From: RGIG1995 sp045126815 | Lineage (GTDB): Bacteria; Bacillota; Clostridia; Oscillospirales; CAG-272 | DNA length: 26,410 bases | Assembly (NCBI GenBank): GCA_045126815.1 | Contig: JBGVPD010000052.1 | Span: forward strand, 1 to 26,410 | Reading direction: 5' to 3' | Part shown: positions 24,780 to 26,410 of the stretch, piece after piece | How positions within the stretch are numbered: position 1 is the stretch's first letter | Layout: the number at the start of each line of letters is the position of its first letter | Notes under the pieces: model-generated | Databases searched by the model: none | What the model saw: only the letters and a program-made list of their open reading frames with translations | What the model was told of the DNA's origin: nothing | Translations under genes and position numbers: made by a program

Positions 24780-25805
24780 ATGAATTCACAAATTTCGACA
24801 CCCAAGGTTACAAAAGAAACCAAAAACAAAATTCGTGTAGAATTTGAACGTACAGATTTTTGGACCAGATTTAAATTGAAATATCTATCCTTTAAGTTTG
24901 TAAAGACAGTTGCATGGGTAATATTCCGATTGGTATTGCTTATCGGTATATCCTACGTTATACTTTCACCTGTACTCTCAAAGATATTCGGTTCATTTAT
25001 GAGCAAAGAAGACTTTGTTGATGCAACGGTTAAGTATATCGCAAAATATCCTACGTTAAATACATACAAGTCGTTGATTGTAGAAAATGAATATTTATCT
25101 GCAGTGATAAACACGTTTACACTTTCAATACTCTGCGCTTTGATACAGACATTTATGTGTTGTATAATTGCATACGGTTTTGCTAAGTTTAAATTTAAGT
25201 TTAACAACCTCTTGTTCTTCCTTGTTATATTCTCGATGGTTGTACCTCACAGCACGATGAAGGTATCAATGTACTTGAAGTTTGGTGACTTTGATATATT
25301 GGGAATATTCAAGTTATTAACGGGAAGTTCGATAAGACTTCTTGACACATACTGGCCGTTGGCGTTGCTTTCATTAGGTGGACTTGGATTTAAGAACGGA
25401 CTTTATATCTATATGCTCCGTCAGTATTTCCGCGGTGTACCGGATGAACTTGAAGAATCAGCATATCTTGATGGTTCGGGAGTATTCAGAACGTTCGTTC
25501 AGGTAATTATACCTCTCTCAGTTCCTATGATGATAACAGTATTCTTGTTTGCATTCTCATGGCAGTGGACAGATATGTTCTACAACAACTTGTTCTTCAC
25601 GAAGACAAAAACGATAACCATGTATCGATTTGCAGAGACCATTCCTACTTCGCTGGGAACGATAGGCTTTGCGGGACAAAAGATGTACGAAGCGGCAATA
25701 CGCAACACAGCATCGTTGCTTATAATTGCTCCGTTGATCATTATGTACCTCTTCTGTCAGAGATACCTTATTGCAGGTATCGAACGTTCAGGTATCGTAG
25801 GTTAA
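24780..25805 (+). CDS. Sugar-type ABC transporter permease (MalG-like), pair 2
   Basis: ATG 24780 follows AAAGGAGG at a good distance and gives 341 residues. An earlier in-frame ATG at 24714 would overlap the previous gene and is unlikely. The first helix is preceded by a long charged N-terminus (about 44 residues). There are about six helices and the EAA loop ESAYLDGSGVFRTFVQVIIP (226-245). Compared with the pair 1 partner it has extra residues after helix 1 (about 70-105). It is the last gene of the operon; a strong terminator follows. Confidence 0.9.
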   Translation: MNSQISTPKVTKETKNKIRVEFERTDFWTRFKLKYLSFKFVKTVAWVIFRLVLLIGISYVILSPVLSKIFGSFMSKEDFVDATVKYIAKYPTLNTYKSLIVENEYLSAVINTFTLSILCALIQTFMCCIIAYGFAKFKFKFNNLLFFLVIFSMVVPHSTMKVSMYLKFGDFDILGIFKLLTGSSIRLLDTYWPLALLSLGGLGFKNGLYIYMLRQYFRGVPDELEESAYLDGSGVFRTFVQVIIPLSVPMMITVFLFAFSWQWTDMFYNNLFFTKTKTITMYRFAETIPTSLGTIGFAGQKMYEAAIRNTASLLIIAPLIIMYLFCQRYLIAGIERSGIVG

Positions 25806-25812
25806 TAAAAAT

Positions 25813-25847
25813 AAAGTTGGTGGGCAAAAGCCTACCAACTTTTTTTG
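25813..25847 (+). terminator. Terminator of the transporter operon
   Basis: AAAGTTGGTGGGC, loop AAAA, GCCTACCAACTTTTTTT forms a stem of more than 12 bp with one G-U pair, directly followed by a T run. It begins 7 bases after the last stop codon. Confidence 0.92.
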
Positions 25848-25849
25848 TT

Positions 25850-25911
25850 TATCAGCAATAACATGGGGTTAAAAAAAATTTCCTTCTAACTTGTAGGGGA
25901 TCCCAACAGCA
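25850..25911. repeat. Truncated module E repeat
   Basis: AGCAATAACATGG, an A/T stretch and CTAACTTGTAGGGG followed by a tiny GGGATCCC palindrome match the start of a module E unit. The usual hairpin and 3' half are missing, and block A begins directly, as if block A-D had inserted into or replaced the rest of the unit. Confidence 0.55.
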
Positions 25912-26050
25912 TTAGCAAAACTATGTTTTTTGGAAGTTTTGGTTGGAGTCAAGAGGGCGCTTTTTCAAAAGCGCGCCTTTTGTCAAGGGTTCGGGAGCGA
26001 AGCTCCTGACATAATTGTGCTTCTTAAAAACGCGTTAGCGTTTTTTTTTT
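25912..26050. repeat. Composite repeat block A-D, copy 2
   Basis: The module order matches 11198-11386. Module A is at 25912, followed by GGAAGTTTTGGTTGGAGTC (shared with copy 1). A GC-rich hairpin takes the place of module B (25950-25982). Module C (GGGTTCGGGAGCGAAGCTCC, from 25987) is identical to copy 1 over 25 bases, and module D is at 26026-26050. The B arms differ in sequence from copy 1 but still pair. Confidence 0.75.
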
Positions 26051-26349
26051 GCCAAAATATTGGATTTAAATTATTTTGCATTTAAACTCGTAGGGGAGAA
26101 CTGTGTTCTCCCGTTTTATAAACGTTTTTTGCCAATAATATTGACTTAAAAATTACTTCCCCTCCTAACTCGTAGGGGGCGACGCACACGAGAACCCCCA
26201 AACCTTACTTCGTGCGGTTCGGGGAACCCCTACCTCAACGCCCCGCTATTTCATACGTTTTTCGCCAATAATATTGGAATAAAAAATACTTACCCTCCTA
26301 ACTTGGTAGGGGGCGACGTCCTCGACGCCCCGTTTTATAAACTTTTCTG
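26051..26349. repeat. Three tandem module E repeats
   Basis: Three units start at 26051, 26131 and 26263. Each begins with a variant of the palindrome CCAATAATATTGG, runs through CTAACTCGTAGGGG, a hairpin, and ends CCCCGTTTTATAAACGTTTT or a variant. Hairpin arms are GGGAGAAC/GTTCTCCC (unit 1) and GGGGCG/CGCCCC (units 2 and 3). Unit 2 carries about 57 extra bases with its own hairpin between the arms. Confidence 0.75.
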
Positions 26350-26350
26350 A

Positions 26351-26410
26351 CATTATTGGAATAAAAATAACTTACCTTACTTTCTTTTTATGTTACTTTC
26401 TTGCTGCGAC
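26351..26410. repeat. Dispersed intergenic repeat, module F, copy 3 (cut by window end)
   Basis: The sequence matches the lead-in and first arm of module F: GTTACTTTCTTG (26392-26403) followed by CTGCGAC, as at 30-48 and 11521-11539. The rest lies outside the window. Confidence 0.75.

Noticed and set aside
26051..26349. CRISPR array
   Set aside because: Repeat units are 80-130 bases with variable hairpins and no uniform short repeats or spacers, and no cas gene is nearby.

Overview
The window looks like a chromosomal piece of a Gram-positive, low-to-mid GC Bacillota of the class Clostridia, probably an uncultured gut-type lineage. This rests on a phenylalanine T-box leader upstream of pheST, purine-rich ribosome binding sites, sigma-A type promoters, U-tract terminators and many hairpin-rich intergenic repeats. 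The taxonomic call is inference from gene content and style only. No rRNA, tRNA, CRISPR array, transposase, integrase or phage gene was found.

Layout. 1-311 is an intergenic repeat. 347-2603 is a minus-strand housekeeping block: rpmE (L31), hflX, and a yigZ/IMPACT gene. 2785-3672 is a lone plus-strand DUF2156-type acyltransferase-like gene. 3713-7574 is a textbook T-box(Phe)-pheS-pheT operon, ended by a terminator shared with the converging block. 7640-9879 is a minus-strand group: YfcE-like phosphoesterase, a small two-TM protein, and a CDF metal transporter. 9975-11187 holds three small genes of unknown function on the plus strand. 11188-11838 is a composite repeat island. 11839-12687 is a pyridoxamine kinase-type gene on the minus strand. 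12688-13425 is a long AT-rich regulatory region with palindromes, a strong promoter and a structured leader. 13426-25805 is one long plus-strand operon of seven genes. 25806-26410 is a terminator followed by a second composite repeat island.

The most interesting part is the 12.4-kb operon. In order it encodes: a secreted ABC solute-binding protein carrying two duplicated carbohydrate-binding-like beta domains, the second with a helical insert; two sugar-type permeases; a membrane protein combining an extracytoplasmic beta-propeller (NHL-like), TPR-like helices and a Yip1-type membrane domain; a secreted 1066-residue DUF5696-like protein with a possible glycosidase-like barrel; and a second, divergent pair of sugar-type permeases. 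No ATPase is encoded, so an ATPase shared with other importers, encoded elsewhere, is likely. The simplest model is an import system for a complex glycan or oligosaccharide, with surface capture, possible processing and two membrane channels. The substrate and the roles of the Yip1 and DUF5696 proteins are unknown.

The second notable theme is a family of modular intergenic repeats (1-240, 11198-11740, 25850-26410). Several contain hairpins whose arms differ in sequence between copies but stay self-complementary, while the loop and flanks are conserved.
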